Position numbers and translations under genes: made by a program. Below, in pieces: positions 41,577-55,106 of a stretch of DNA of 64,000 nucleotides; the stretch's first letter is position 1, and each line of letters starts with the position of its first letter. The notes below the pieces were generated by a model. That model searched no databases, was not told where the DNA came from, and saw only the letters and a list, made by a program, of their open reading frames with translations. The DNA is from Protea cynaroides (lineage: Eukaryota > Streptophyta > Magnoliopsida > Proteales > Proteaceae), in the NCBI GenBank assembly GCA_028583415.1, contig CM053267.1, positions 26,398,902 to 26,462,901 on the forward strand. The letters are read 5' to 3'.

Positions 41577-44500
41577 CTATAAATTTCATCCTCGAAATTT
41601 GTACATACCTTTCGAGTCGAAAAGGTGAGGATAATGCTTTCGCAAAGCATTCTCTTCTTCCTATGTGATCTCTTCTACATCTTGGCTCCTTTAAGTAACT
41701 TTAACGTAATAAATGTCACGGTTGCATAGACGTTGAACCTTTCGACTGGTAATTTTGGTTGGTACTACTTTGAATGTTGAATCATCAGTTAGACCCGATG
41801 GATCCACTATTAACACGTGTGTTCTCTAATGTACTTCTTTAGTAATAAGATATGAAATACATCACGCACACTTGACATAGATGGGGGTAGTGCGAACTGA
41901 TACGCCACTTTCCCACGTTTAGCTAGAATCTCATATGGCCCGACATATCTCGGATTTAGTTTCCCTTTCTATCCGAACCATTTTAAGCCTTGCGTAAGTG
42001 ATATTTTTTGGAATACCTTATCTCCTATGATGAATTCAAGGTCTCGACATCGATTATCTGGATATTGCTTCTAAAGGTTCTAAGCTATTCGGACTCTTTC
42101 CTTGATAATGTCGACTACTCGATAACTCTCTTTAACAAACTCTGGTCCAATAATACTTCGTTCTCCAACTTCAATCCAAAACAAAGGAGTTCAACACTTC
42201 CTACCATATAGTACTTCAAAGGGTGACATCTGTATAGTAGCCTGATAGTTGTTGTTATAGGCGAACTCGATCAATGGTAGTTTCTCATCCCATGATCCTT
42301 TGAAATCAATGACACAAGTTCGAAGCATGTCTTCTAAAATCTAAAATAGTACGCCCCGACTGTCCATCTGTCTAAGGATGGAATGCAGTACGGAACTTCA
42401 ACGTTGTACCCATAGCCTTCTATAATCCTTCTCAGAACTTTAAAGTAAATTTTGGGTCTCTGTCGGACACAATGTTTGCAGGTACACCATGCAATCTGAC
42501 AATATTATCCACATATAGCTTGGCTAACCTCTCTAGGGTATACTGAGGTTTTATAGCTATGAAAAGAGCTGTCTTGGTCAAACGATTCACAATCACCCAG
42601 ACCGCATCAACTACTCGGGGAGTCAATGGTAACCCGGTGACAAAGTCCATAGTGATGCAGTCCCATTTCTATGTCCATTCTGGCAGTGGCTGCAATAATC
42701 CTACAAGTATTTGCCTTTCATCCTTTTTCCTCTGACAATTTAGGCATTGAGACACAAATTTTGCAACATCCGTTTTCATTCCTCTCCACCAATATAATTT
42801 CTTCAGATCATGATACATCTTCATACTTCCAGGATGTACCGAATAAGCAGTGGTGTGAGCTTCCTTCATTAGTTTGTGTCTAATATCTTAGTCTTCATTT
42901 TCAGGAACACATAATCTTTGTTTGTATTTTAGTACCTTTTCAACGTCCAAGGTGAACTCAGGAGTAGTCCTACAGTTATCGAGGTCTTCTTGCACCGTTC
43001 TCTGATAAGGGTCTATTTTAATAGCGACTTTCACTTCGTCTAATAGATCTGGTACAATCTTCAATGTGGCAAACATATTTGAAAATCAATGAAACCCTTG
43101 GTTGGTTGATCCATCTGGTGTATCTATCATGAACTGCTCATTACCATAATTGAATATTTCTCCTGTAACACACATTGCCGCAATCGTGTTAACTTCTCCC
43201 TGGGATTTTATCATTGTTTTTCTGCTTAGCGCATCAGCAACTACATTAGCCTTCCCTGGATGATACTGGGTATTGCAATCACAATCTTTTAGCAACTCCA
43301 GCCATCTCCTCTGTCTCATGTTCAATTCCTTTTGATTGAAAAGATAAGTAAGACTCTTATGATCTGATTTAATCTGAAATTCTTCTCTATATAGATGATG
43401 TCTCCATGTCTTGATTGCATGAATCATCACCGGTAATTATAAGTCATGAGTAGGGTAACTCTCTTATGCTCCTTCAGTTTTCTTGACGCATATGCAATCG
43501 CTTATTTACCTTGCATCAACCTGCATCCTAGATCAAATCTGAAAGCTTTGATGTATAGGGTAAAAGGTTCCCTTCGTATCGAAACGATCAAGATGGGAGC
43601 TGATATCAACCTTATTTTTAGCGTTTGGAAACATTCTTCACACTTGTCAGTCCAAATAAACTCCTCTGCCTTCCTGGTTACCTTGGTAAGAGGTATTATG
43701 ATCCTAGAGTAGTCCTTTATGAATCGTCTGTAATAACTAGTTGAACCCAAGAATTTCTGATCTCTGCAATGTTCTTAGGCATTTTTCACCATAGGATTAC
43801 TTCTATCTTACTAGGATCCACTTTAATCCCTTCTGACGTTACTACATGACCTAAGAACTGCACCTAGTTTAACCATAACTCACACTTCTTAAATAAAGCT
43901 TCTTCCCTTTTCAGTAGTTGCAAGGCTGCTCTAAGATTCGTTGTATGAGTCGCTTCATTCTTGGAATAAACCAAAATATCATCTATGAAAATTATGACCG
44001 ACGTATCCAACATGTCATGAAACACCCAGTTCATTAGCTCCATAAAAGATGTAAGGGCATTGGTTAATCCAAATGACATAATGGAGAACTCATAATGCCC
44101 AATCCCGGTTCTAAAAGCTGTCTTTGAGATATCGTTGTCTAAATTCTTCAGCTAATGATGTCTTGACTGAAGATCAATCTTAGAGAATACCTTTCTATCT
44201 TGCAACTGATTGAACAAGTCCTCGATCTGAGGTAGTGGATATCGGTTCTTGATCGTAAGCTTGTTCAATTTTTGATAGTCTATACATAGCCGAACACTAC
44301 CATCCTTCACCATTAATAGCACTGGAGCTCCCCCCGATGAAATGCTTGGCTGATTAGAACATTTGTCTAATAACTCTTGTAGTTGAGTCTTAAATTCCTT
44401 CAACTCCGTATGAGTTTTTCTGTAGGGTGCCCTAGACACAAGTGCCAACCTTGGTAATAAGTCGATGACCATCTTGGTCCCACGATCAGGTGGCATCCCA

Positions 44501-44900
44501 AGTAAGTCTCCTGGAAACACGTCAGGGAATTTACCCATCCCATCAATATCTTCCTTCTGTGGTGCTTCTTTAGTAACCTCTACCACATATACCATATATC
44601 CAACTCCTTCCTTTTCAAGGCATCTCTTCAAGTGCAAAGAGGATAAGCTTTCACTTCTTAGGCAACATGTTTCCAATAAAACTAAATTATGTGCCATCTT
44701 TATTCTTGAATGATAACCTCTTCTATGTACAGAACAGCTTTGTAGAGTGTTGAGACAACCAGTCTATCCCCAAGATGACGTCGAACGCTACCATCTCAAG
44801 TAGAACTAGGTTGCATCCAAATTCCAGTCCATCCATACGATTCAGACATTGTTCAGAACACTTATCTACTACAACATATAGTCCAAAAGAGCTTAAACTA
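41577..44900 (-). pseudogene. pol of the TGTGGTCGCA Tekay element
   Basis: Homologous in order and wording to pol of the 8456-20207 element, with at least ten breaks. From the 5' side there are RT fragments (RLCIDYQKLNKLTIKNRYPL at about 44250; MSFGLTNALTSFMELMN; FIDDILVYS intact at about 43975), RNase H (SDHKSLTYLFNQKELNMRQR at about 43330), integrase zinc domain (SVHPGSMKMYHDLKKLYWW) and core (MDFVTGLPLTPRVVDAVWV at about 42640). The chromodomain end at 41580-42400 has only short frames. The Glu after NQK is present here, which shows that the TAG at 12424 in the other element is derived. Confidence 0.9.
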
Positions 44901-44959
44901 GTGAAATCTGGTATAAAGGTCTTAGGTGCACATCCAGCTCCTTAATCTGTTATGGTTTT

Positions 44960-46560
44960 TCGAAGACTATCATCAAAAATTTCATATTGCACTCATTAGC
45001 TTACATCTCTTTTATCACTGCTGCTTTATCATGTTTTCTCTATTATATACCTTGAAAAGCATCTTTTGATTGTTTACTCATTACATATCCAACATGTCCA
45101 CATTTAAACATTAGGGTATATACTTAAAATTTCATTATTTCTGCCAAACTCTATTGGTCTTTACTCAATCCTTTTATTCGACATTGGAAATAACTCAATT
45201 ATCATTGTATTAAACCGAGTACTATCAATGCCACGATTTTCGACTTTATGTTTTTAGAAATCTTCTGCCTTGTCAAAATTCATACCGATATAGCCATCTT
45301 TAATTCTGTCGAGCTCTATCTACTCCTTTATTGGCTACTCTTGGTAGTTCTTACTTCTTACTCATGCACTCTTTTACAGACCATGACTCCTATCCATCCA
45401 TCCAGCAATCTCAGAACAGATTCTCCTTAGCCTCATCAGTGGTTTCTTAGCTATATGGATTATTCTGAGTTCAATCATCTTCCTTCCAATAATCTCCTTA
45501 TTAACTAAACATCTTATCAATGGATGTCAAGGAATATATGAATCAGAATGTTTATCCAAAAGTAATTCATTTCCTTCTTTCAAATTCAGTATGATGAAGG
45601 ACACTTGTTTTATCTAGTGAACCTAGGTTTAAAAGATCAGGAGTAAATCTATGGTAATCGAACCAAATACAAAATGAATTAGACCCATGGTTGTTGGTTG
45701 CAGGTGATCCGAATACATGGAAATAGAGGTTATACAGCTCTTTACCTCACAGTTACAGGTTCTATCGGGTATATAACGACATTGGTCAAGGCACTATACG
45801 AACAAATCTGGAGAAAGTTTTGGTACATCAATAAATTAGGTATAAAATCGAAAGATGTACATTTAGAATGATTAAACCTTTAACTGATCATTTTGTTTAC
45901 ATCTGTATTCATGTTTTCGATCATGAGGGAGCTTAGATTGGTATAATCAAGACTAATACTAAAGAAACAAAATCTATAGCTTCAATTGACAGGTTGAATC
46001 GATAAGTTATCCTGTCAAGGCACGAGAATTTAAAATCAGGTATGTGCATCCTCTATAATCATAAGAGTAAGTCAATGATGCACCGCATCCTATATAAACT
46101 TATCTAGTTATATGGCCATAATAGATTTGATCCTTTGCTGAAAATGTAAGAGTCTACATCATCAGAAAACATTCCTCAACGCTTGTCGGATCTTTTTATC
46201 ATGGGGCAGCTATCCCATACATCGATGGCTGTTAAGGGTAAACACCATGATACACTGCTTGTTGTGCACCAAGCTTCTGCACTGAGGGATGCATTACTAA
46301 GAGCTGTATAGTAGGCACTATGTTATGGGTAACATGTGTTGAAAGTACAGTGTTGATACCAATTGGTACTGTACATGGTCTGACCTGGAGGTATTGGTGT
46401 AGCATTGGCAACTTGGGTAGTGATTCACATTGCAACATGCATAGTCGATCTCATCTGTTGTTGCTCTTGAATTTTGTTGGGCCAAGCTTATTACAATCGT
46501 GGCCAAGGCACTTGGTAGTCCAGATAATTTGGCTGGAGTGACCTGGTTGTTCACCTCCTT
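44960..46560 (-). pseudogene. gag remnant of the TGTGGTCGCA Tekay element
   Basis: The N-terminal block NNQVTPAKLSGLPSALATIVI (46490-46554) parallels TNLPPPPPELATVVMNLA of the other element's gag. The capsid and zinc-knuckle parts are no longer legible. Placed between protease remnants and the primer site, it can only be gag. Confidence 0.6.
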
Positions 46561-46620
46561 TGATTTGTTCCAATCTGATTATCATTATTTATCATTTTCT
46601 CATATGAGTTTTCACTACCC

Positions 46621-47221
46621 ATTTTCGACCTAGATAGTGGTGGGGTCAAGTTGTGGCCTCTTTTAATGCTCAGCGGGCAATGGATCAGCTTGTAGTGGAT
46701 CTCACTCTGAGTCTCCACGTCACCTAGGAGTATAGCCTCATCTTCTTGTAGTTACTCTTATTCTTAGTGTATGGCCATTGTTCTCCTATGCCTGTTGGAT
46801 TTAGCCCGAGATCTTTTTCTTTTCCTTTACAGGGATTTAGGCGTTACTAGCCATTTTTCTTCTTCTTCTGTCATACATCGAGTTTCACATCTTGTGAGTA
46901 CCAACTCCGTATTCCAATTTTATGCTTTATAGATGCTCCCTTTTTGCTACTATACTATATCCCATGTATACTCAGGTAACTATCCGACTTGTAGACCGTA
47001 CCATATGTTATTTTTTTATCAGGATACATTTAGATTTTCTTTTTCTATCAGTGTAAACATATAGTTCCACCTTTTATATGTACATTATTGTCTTGTTTAA
47101 GTTCTGTCTCAACCAACACAGGTGCTTATGGTACGTTTGTTTTAAAGCTTTTAAGTTTATCCTAACTCAGTTCATAGACACAATCGTGAATGTATTTAGG
47201 TTTGATGGGCAAGGCCTGAGA
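46621..47221. other. Shortened gag-to-LTR spacer lacking the antisense ORF
   Basis: The segment about 46970-47236 (GTAACTATCCGACTTGTAGACC onward) matches the 3' untranslated part of the antisense ORF in the other Tekay elements, but none of its coding region is visible upstream. The spacer is about 0.7 kb against 2.5 kb, consistent with a deletion of the ORF. Confidence 0.6.
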
Positions 47222-47233
47222 GCTCTGATACTA
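47222..47233 (-). other. Primer-binding site of the TGTGGTCGCA Tekay element
   Basis: GCTCTGATACTA is the complement of TAGTATCAGAGC, the initiator-Met site with one change, three bases from the LTR start at 47237. Confidence 0.85.
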
Positions 47234-47236
47234 AGT

Positions 47237-49703
47237 TGTCACACCCTAATTCTGGACTAACCAGAATGGTGTGATGAATCGTCAATAAACCAATGGTTCA
47301 ACCAGGATCTTGTATTGGCTATGTCGACCATGTTAAACCAAAACACATTCCACATTAATCAAAGATAATAAAGTAAATAGTGAAAGTCTTATTAATAATG
47401 AACTAAGGTCTAATCGTTATAAATAATTAATATTCTAGTTATCTCCAAGTAATCAAAACATAATTTAATACATATTACAAATATCTAAATATGAAAGTTC
47501 AACACTAAGTGTATCCATAGTTGAAACGCTAGCTTAACGAATCATAATAGTCCTCCATAGCTTGCTCATCCATAGCCGCCACCTGTTTATATATTGGCAT
47601 GTCGACATAATCTTCAACTGTAATACCTGCAACATCATAAACTAAAAAGAATTACGTGCGCAGTGGTCAGCTCTCCAACTTGAGCTTAGTAAGAAAACAA
47701 AACAATGCAACAAACATAAGCATGCATTCAATTCATATCTTTGGTCTGGTTTATAAGTTTGTAATGTGCTATAGAAAGGATTGGTGGCCGCTGCACCTCT
47801 ATAGACGAGTGTGGGAATCCACCCATTGGATCAAACACCATTGCCATCCCACATGCACCCATCATAGAATAGAGATAGAGCTAAACTTACCAAATCAAAC
47901 ACCGCATAACACTTCCCCTGATGCCCTATCCATACTAACATGTAAGCCCCTATTGGCGAGGGCTTGTAAACTGGGCTCGCAACTAACCAATCCTAATGCC
48001 AAACAGTGTATCCAAGGCCTCACCCCAGCATCCCTCAATACGTCCATAGAGATAGAGCTAAGGCCCCTTGGCAGAGTCAGAGAGTACACGGTTCAACACC
48101 ACCTCCCCTGATGCCCTACGATGTAATAGTTCTGCTAAGGTAATGGCGATACGACGATGTTAGTGGGCAAGACTTGAGTAGAGATAGAGCTAGAGTCTGG
48201 TGACCAGGATGAACCACAGTGTCACGTCCTCCCCCTGATGCTCTACTAGCATCAAGCACACTAACCACACGCATACATTCACATGTCTATTCCTAACATC
48301 ATCATCATCATCATGTTATAAATAAATAGATTTAAATATGCATGAGCAGTAATAGCAGAAATATTGGATGACATGTGAAATGCACATTACAAGCATACAA
48401 GCATATAATCATTCATGGCATTGGACTCAAATAGTAAAACATCGTGTTATTAGCCAATTAGTTTAGGTCTTGTTCCCTCACCTTTGGTCGATGGTTGTTC
48501 CTCGTCCAAGCTTTGTAAATCACTTTTAGAATACATATAAACCTAACAAATTTATAGATTTTAAATTAGAATTTATTTCCATTAATTCAGACTTTCAGAA
48601 GCTGAGTGGTCGTAGGTGTAGCTGCACCTGTGGTCTCAGTTTCTGCGACCACAGGGTATGTGGTTAATATGTGTGGTCGCATATCATGCGACCATACATG
48701 CATCCACACCCTCCCTGGAACTTTCCCGAGGGCATGTGGTCAATATGTGTGGTCGCATATCATGTGACCACAAATGCGACCACACCCTCCTTGGAAGTTT
48801 CCCAAGGGCGTGTGGTTGATCATATGTGCCTCATGTGGTCGCATATCATGCGACCACACATGTGACTACACCCTCCCAGGAACTTTTTTGAGGGCTTGTG
48901 GTCGATCATATGTGCCTTGTGTGGTCGATCAAACTGCGACCACACGAGTGATGGTCGAATTTTCCACTCTCAACTCAATTTCTTCATGTTTCGATTCCTT
49001 GGCTTATCATCATGATCCTTCCTATGATTGTTCTATGGCTTAAAATTCATATTTTTACATAATCCATCATCCTAATAGATTCCCTCCATAGATCTCTTAG
49101 AATTTGTACATGGTTTTATGGTTGAGATCTCACTTTGAATCGTTATCTCCTCCATGATCTATCCTAGGCATTCAACTGATATGGGGGATGTTTCATACCT
49201 TAAACTTGTTGAAGAATCAGAGTTCTCTCTGAATTTCTTTCTCTTAGTCTTCCTCTTCAATTCTTCTTCTCTTCCTCCTCTTCTCTTTCTCTCTCTCTTT
49301 CAGTTTGGGATGAAAGAGGCTAAAGGATGTCCTATATATAGAGGAAAACCCTCCATATAGAGTCCTACTTAGATTAGGAAACAACCCTCTTTAGATTAGG
49401 AAGGTTTCCTAATCACGGAGTCAGTTTGACTTCGTGTGGTCGCACGTGGGGTTGCAGAATCCATCGACCACACATCCAAAAAATGTGACCACACATCCCA
49501 GACTCTTGTGGTCTCATTATTCTGAGGTGTGGTCAACCCCACCTGTTTAGTTATGTGACCACACACTCCTAATTAGATGATTTTTGGTTCAATTTCATAC
49601 CCAGCCTTGTGGTTTCTTCTTGCACTTGGTCCACTTGGCCTGACCATGATAGGAAGACCTGATACAAGGTGGTAAGACCGGTTAGTACGATACGGGTCTT
49701 GCA
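47237..49703 (-). repeat. 5' LTR, TGTGGTCGCA family
   Basis: 2467 bp, TGTCACACCC to GGGTCTTGCA on the plus strand, with a TATATATA promoter box near 49330, word islands at about 48604-48960 and 49432-49570, and a TCA microsatellite near 48297. Confidence 0.92.
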
Positions 49704-50640
49704 CACATGGTGTAACTCAGGCATCATCCTCTAACACTTTGACAGCAAGTGTTCACAGGAGTGTGAGCAAAGTCCTAGTCTCGAAGCATCTTCACCTCTA
49801 CCACCTCGCCATGAAGTTATTCAGGCGAGACTTGATGTTGCCACACTGCAAAGAGCAACAGCCAAGGCCCAACCTCATGAGACTGTAGTAAATGTGGAGC
49901 GTGAGCTTCAAGAATTGAGGGCCCATTTATAGAAAATGGAGGAAGGTTGGCCAAATCAGACATGACAGGAATACAACATGGAAAGCGCTCTATCGGAGCG
50001 CTTAATGAGGACTCGCCTCCCTCGAGGCTTTGCCATGCCTCCAATCAAAGCCTATGATGGGACAATAGACCCAGAACACCACCTTGACTCATATGTGGCC
50101 CAAATGTCTGTCCACGCTTACCCTGAGGAGATTATTCATCAAGCGTTCCCCACCACCCTAAAGGGGGCAGGGAGATTATGGTACAGTAGCATGCCTAGAA
50201 GGTATATCGATTCTTTTGATCAGCTTGCCGACAGCTTCCTAAACCATTTTCAGTGTCGGTGAATGTAATAGAAGACGTCATATAATCTGAGGGGATGTAT
50301 CCAAGAGGAAGGCGAGACGCTCAAAGCCTTCCTCGACAGGTTCAACTTGGAGGCCTTGCAGATTAGGGGCCTCGAAAATTCAATTCATAAGACCACCCTT
50401 GAAGGCGGTATCAGGGATCTGAACTTGACCTTGTTCTTGGCCAAAAATATAGCCAATACCCTAGCAGAACTTCAGGCGAGCTGCACAAGTATGCAATGGC
50501 CTAATTGGCCACCAAAAAAGTCTCAATCGCTCAGAAGCTACTCCCAACCTCGGAGAAGAAAAGAGCAGAGAAGCAAAACGATGCTCCTATTAAGGGAGAA
50601 CCATCTAAGAAGTAGAAGGGATAAAAGATAATAGAGGAAG
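49704..50640 (+). pseudogene. gag of the plus-strand Tat element, downstream part
   Basis: The frame 49978-50262 has RLPRGFAMPPIKAYDGTIDP, EHHLDSYVAQM, FPTTLKGAGRLWYSSMP and DSFLNHF, the Tat capsid signature. After a stop at 50262 a second frame carries GETLKAFLDRFNLEALQIRG and a basic tail. Gag sequence spans the Tekay insertion, which shows where it landed. Confidence 0.85.
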
Positions 50641-52180
50641 AATCCCCAAACTTCCAGCCTTATGAAGACTACCATCCACTATGGAAGACCCCAACGAAAA
50701 TCTACCTGGTCGAGAAATCTCAGATAACGTTCTAAAAACCTAAAAGGATGAACTCAGACGCACGGACTAGAAACCCGTTCCTATTTCGTGCTTTTCACAA
50801 TGAGCATGGGCATACAAAAACTGAGTTCCGACACCTTCAGGACGCTATTAAGGAGCTTATTCAAAAAGGCAAGCTCACATGATATCTGGATAAAACTAGG
50901 CCAGCTCCCCCTAGCACGCAAGCCATCATTTTCGAACCTGACGATTTCCAGATAGATGCAGGAAAAGAAAAAAGGAAGAAAAGACAACAAGGATGGAGAG
51001 GATGGAGGTATAGGGAAAGCACCCTCGCCCTTAAGGCCTAACATCGGGGCCACATACATGATAAATGCAATACCTGTATGCCAAGGAAAGGAGGCCAGAC
51101 AGGATGGAAAAGAAATAGAGTTTGCACCCTCAACCAGCTGCAATTTCAAATGAGCCTTATGGATCCAGTGCTTTGACCAAGGAATGCTCGTTGATTTTGC
51201 ATATGGCCAAGGCAGCCCTAAGGCAAGAGCATTGCTGGAGTATTGGGAGATGTGATATTAGCAAGATCTTCTGTAGGTTGATATCGGACTCTTCCAATAA
51301 GTCACAGTTGCTGACCTTGATACCCCAGCATAGAGAGTTCAACTGGTTATACCAGACTTGTATGTGATCACTGGAGGCTTGGCAGCAGGTAACAACTCAA
51401 TGAAGTCAATGAAAACAAATGCTAGAGAATTAGATCTAATCACTCTAAAAAGTTGAGGATGGGCAATGTCATGATCTTCAGCAATGACGACCTTATAAAT
51501 GTCATATCACCGCATGAGGATACACTTGTAATCACGATAGGGATAGTAGACCTTGATGTCAGTCATATTATGGTTGATACAGTGAGTGCAACTGACATCC
51601 TATACTACCACACTTTCTAGATAATGAACTTCACTGATGAGATGCTTAGGCAGCAGTTCAATCCTTGACTAGACTCATTGGTGATTTGTGTGCATGAAGG
51701 GAGGGATACATTTCCCCTTCATGATCAAGAGTAAGCAGCCCCGAAAAGTGATTAATGTAGAATTCCTAGTAGTTGTCCACTGAGCCAGCTGCAATGTCGT
51801 CTTCGAATGCCCCTCCTTGTATAGGCAACGCAGCTGCCTATCTACCTTTTACCGGGTAATAAAATTCTCCACCGATCATGGGACTAGAGAGTGCAGAAGA
51901 GTCCAAAAAATATCAAGGCAATGCTATGAGGTAGAATTAGGACGAGCTGCTAAAACTACCGACATAGATGGGACCAAAGAAAGAAACAAGGACGACAAAG
52001 GAAAAGGGAAAGCATCGGTCCAATCCATTATAGTGGAAGACCTCAGAGATGATCTTTGCCAAGAATGAGGACACCTATCGAAGAACTGGTATAAATTCCC
52101 ATTTTAGAAGACTGGCCTGAGTGCACCTTTCAGATAGGTGCTTCCTTATAGGAAAAAAAAATACTTGAAGACCTCATCAC
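50641..52180 (+). pseudogene. gag C-terminus and protease of the plus-strand Tat element
   Basis: Codons near 50790 give FRAFHNEHGHTKTEFRHL, the Cys/His block of Tat gag with its cysteines replaced. Protease is near 51520-51620, with HIMVDTVSATDILYY, where the active-site DTGS reads DTVS. The conserved linker (FYRVIKFSTDHGTRE, then ISRQCYEVELGR) is at 51840-51950. All catalytic capacity is lost. Confidence 0.7.
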
Positions 52181-53151
52181 CTTTATCAAAGAAAACACAA
52201 ATGTATTCACATGGTCAGCAGCGGATATCTCGAGCATTAACAGGAGTCTTGTGGAGCATCACCTATCTGTAGACCCCCAGCATCGTCCTATAAGGCAAAA
52301 GAAAAGAAGCTTCACACCAGATAGATAGGCCATCGTAAATGAAGAAGTGGAAAAAGTTCTTCAGGTAGGGTTCATTAGGGAAATAAAATACCCTGAATGG
52401 CTGTCTAATGTTGTAATGGTACCCAAGTCTGGGGATCGTTGAAGAATTTGTATAGATTTTACTGACCTAAATAAAGCATGCCCCAAAGATAGCTATCCCT
52501 TGCCTCAGATTGATCAATCGATAGATGCCACCTCAGGCCACGAGCTATTATCATTCATGGATGCCTATACTGGATACAACCAAATCCTGATGTGTTAAGA
52601 GGATAAGGAAAACACTAGTTTCATTACCAGCCAGGGAACATATTGTTATAAAGTAATGCCCTTTGACTTAAAAAAAGCTAGAGCCACCTACCAGAGGCTA
52701 GTAAACAAAGTCTTTAAGGATCAAATAGGGAAAAATATAAAGGTATACATCAATGATTTCATCGTAAAGAGTCTAAAGCGGGAACACACATCGAAGACCT
52801 TTGCAAGGCCTTCAAGGTCCTCTGAAAGAACAACATGAAGCTGAACCCCATCAAGTGCACCTTTGGAATATTATTAGGAAATATTTTAGGCTTCATGGTA
52901 TCCCAACGAGGGATTGAAGCCAACCTTGCAAAAATAAGGGTCATTCAAAACATAAAGGCTCCCTAGAATGTAAAACAACTACAAGAGTTGATAAAAAGGG
53001 TCGCAGCCCTCGGCCGCTTCATGTTGAGGTCTGCAGATTGCTGCTTGCCCTTCTTCAAGACCTTCAAAGGTAATAAGAAATTTGAATGGATCCTTGAGTG
53101 CCAACAAGTATTTTTAGAGTTAAAGAAATATCTATCGACTATGCCAATATT
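52181..53151 (+). pseudogene. Reverse transcriptase of the plus-strand Tat element
   Basis: Order: LEDLITFIKENTNVFTWSA, then EHHLSVDPQHRPIRQKKR, EYPEWLSNVVMVPK, CIDFTDLNKACPKDSYPLPQ, FMDAYTGYNQI, VMPFDLKKARATYQRL and the catalytic box YINDFIVKS, where YVDD normally stands. Stops occur before RIC, in the MC-stop-ED block and elsewhere. RNase H begins (WILECQQVFLELKKYLS) and is cut by the LTR at 53152. Confidence 0.83.
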
Positions 53152-55106
53152 TGTAAGACCCGTATAGTACTAACCCGGTCTTACCTCCTTGTATCAGGTC
53201 TTCCTATCATGGTAGGACCAAGCGGACCAAGTGTGTAAGGAAACCACAAGGCTAGGATTGTAATTCGAACCATAAATCCTCTAATTGAGATGTGTGGTCG
53301 CATACCTAAACAGGTGTAGTCGACCATACCTCAGAATAATGAGAGCACTGGAGTCTGGGACGTGTGGTCGCAGATTTGGGACGTGGGTCGACAGATTGTG
53401 CGACCCCACGTGCGACCACACGATGTTATAATTGACTCCAAAATTAGAAAACCTTCCTAATTTGAAGGGGGTTCTTTCCTAATCAAAGTAGGACTCTATA
53501 TGGAAGGTTTTCCTCTATATATAGGACATCCCTTATCCTCTTTCATTCTTTTAGAACTCAAATTGAAAGAGAAAGAAAGAGATGAGGAGGAAGAGAAGGA
53601 GAATTGAAGAGGAAGACTAAGGAAAGGAATTTTAGAGAGAGCTCTAATTCTTCAACAAGTTTAAGGTATGAAAACATCCCCAACATTAGTTGAATGCCTA
53701 GAATAGATCATGGAGGAAGTATTGATTCAAAGTAGGATCTCAACCATGAGACCCATAGATGAATACTCAAAAGAAATCCATGAAGAGTAAGTTGGAGTAG
53801 ATAATTATGAAAAATATTAAATTAAGGCCATAGATCAATCATAAGAAGGACCCTAGTGATAGTTCAAGGAATCAAATCATGAAGGGGTTAGACTGAGATT
53901 GAAAGTCGACCAAACACTAGTGTGGTCATAGCTATGGTCGACCACACACCCTCGGGAAGTTTCCAGGGAGGGTGTGGTCGCATGATATGCGACCACACGT
54001 ATCGACCACACCCTGTGGTCGTAGAAACTGAGACCACAAGTGCAGCCACACCTACAACCGCTCAGCTTTTGGAGGTCTGATTGGTTCCAGATGGCACATT
54101 AAAACACTATAATTAAGGAATATGAACTCTAACTTAAAATCCATAAGGTTTTCAAGTGGTCCAAAAGTGATTTACAAAGCTTGGAAGAGGAACAACCAAC
54201 GATCAAAGGTAAAGGAACAAGACCTAAACTAACTGGATAATAATAAACAATTTACTTTTTTGAGTCCAATGCCATGATTGATTCTATGCTTGTATGCTTG
54301 TAATGTGCATTTCACATGTCATCCAATATTCCAGCTATTATTGTTTATGTATATTTAATTCTGTTTATTTATAACATGATGATGATGATGATGCTAGGAA
54401 TAGGCATGTGAATGTATGTGTGGTTGGTGTGTTGGATATGAGTGGAGCATTAGGGGGAGGACATGGCATGGTAGTCTTTGACCTCATAACCAGACTTTAG
54501 CTCTATCTCTACTCAAGTCTTACCCGTTAACAATGTTGTATCACCATTACCTTAGTCAAACTATTACGTCGTAGGGCATCAGGGGAGGTGGTCTCGGACC
54601 GTATGGTCTTTGACTCTACTGGGGGGGCTTAGCTTTATCTTTATGGATGTATTAAGGGATGCTGGGGTGAGGCCTTGGATACACTGTATGGTATTAGGAT
54701 TGGTTAGTTGCGAGCCCAGTTTGCAAGCCCTCGCCAATAGGGGCTTACATGTTGGTATGGATAGGGCATCAGGGAAAGTGTTGGCGGTGTTTGATCCGGA
54801 CACTTTACTATCTCCATTCCATGGTGGGTGCATGTGGTATGGCAATGGTGTTTAATCCATTGGGTAAATTCACACACTCGTGTATAGTGGGGCGACGGCC
54901 ATTAAGCCTTTCTATAGCACATTGCAAACTTATAAACCAGACCAAATATATGAATGGAATGCATGCATATGTTTGTTGTATTATTTTGTTTGCTCATTGA
55001 GTCGTGATGTGTGCTCACCCTTTTGATGTAAAATATTTTTAGTTCTTGATGCAAGTCCTACTGTGGAAGAATATATGAATGCACCGATGTATGGACACGT
55101 TGCTGC
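53152..55106 (+). mobile_element. Tekay LTR, TGTGGTCGCA family, plus strand, interrupted
   Basis: Starts TGTAAGACCC inside Tat RNase H codons and follows the LTR of this family: word island (about 53290-53420), TATATATA at 53516-53523, second island (about 53905-54070), TGA/TCA microsatellite near 54376, and the TAGCTTTATC blocks. About 1.95 of roughly 2.4 kb is present. At 55107 an LTR of the same family begins in the opposite direction. The most economical reading is that a second element entered this LTR, with the remainder beyond the window. Confidence 0.87.

Larger units (their letters stand above)
39087..49703 (-). mobile_element. Tekay-type chromovirus, TGTGGTCGCA family, decayed
   Basis: LTRs 39087-41563 (2477 bp) and 47237-49703 (2467 bp), polypurine tract by the left LTR and a mutated initiator-Met site by the right, so minus strand. 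pol and gag are recognisable but full of stops and frameshifts. The LTRs differ more than those of the element at 8456, so it is older. The region between gag and the 5' LTR is only about 0.7 kb and has no antisense ORF. The left terminus is TATCAC rather than TGTCAC, and no clean target duplication is visible (CATGC against CACAT). It sits in the gag of a Tat element. Confidence 0.93.
38494..53151 (+). mobile_element. Degenerate Tat-lineage element, interrupted twice
   Basis: The primer site is followed by decayed gag (38570-39086). A 10.6-kb Tekay element interrupts, then gag resumes at 49704, followed by protease, RT and the start of RNase H up to 53151. There a second insertion (LTR 53152, plus strand) cuts it. 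The remaining pol and 3' LTR are beyond the window or lost. It is the oldest layer of the right-hand nest, and every domain carries stops. Confidence 0.83.

Noticed and set aside
39082..49708. A target-site duplication for the Tekay element at 39087-49703
   Set aside because: The flanks read CATGC and CACAT; CATGC against CATGG would fit only if the LTR end is moved by two bases. I do not claim one.
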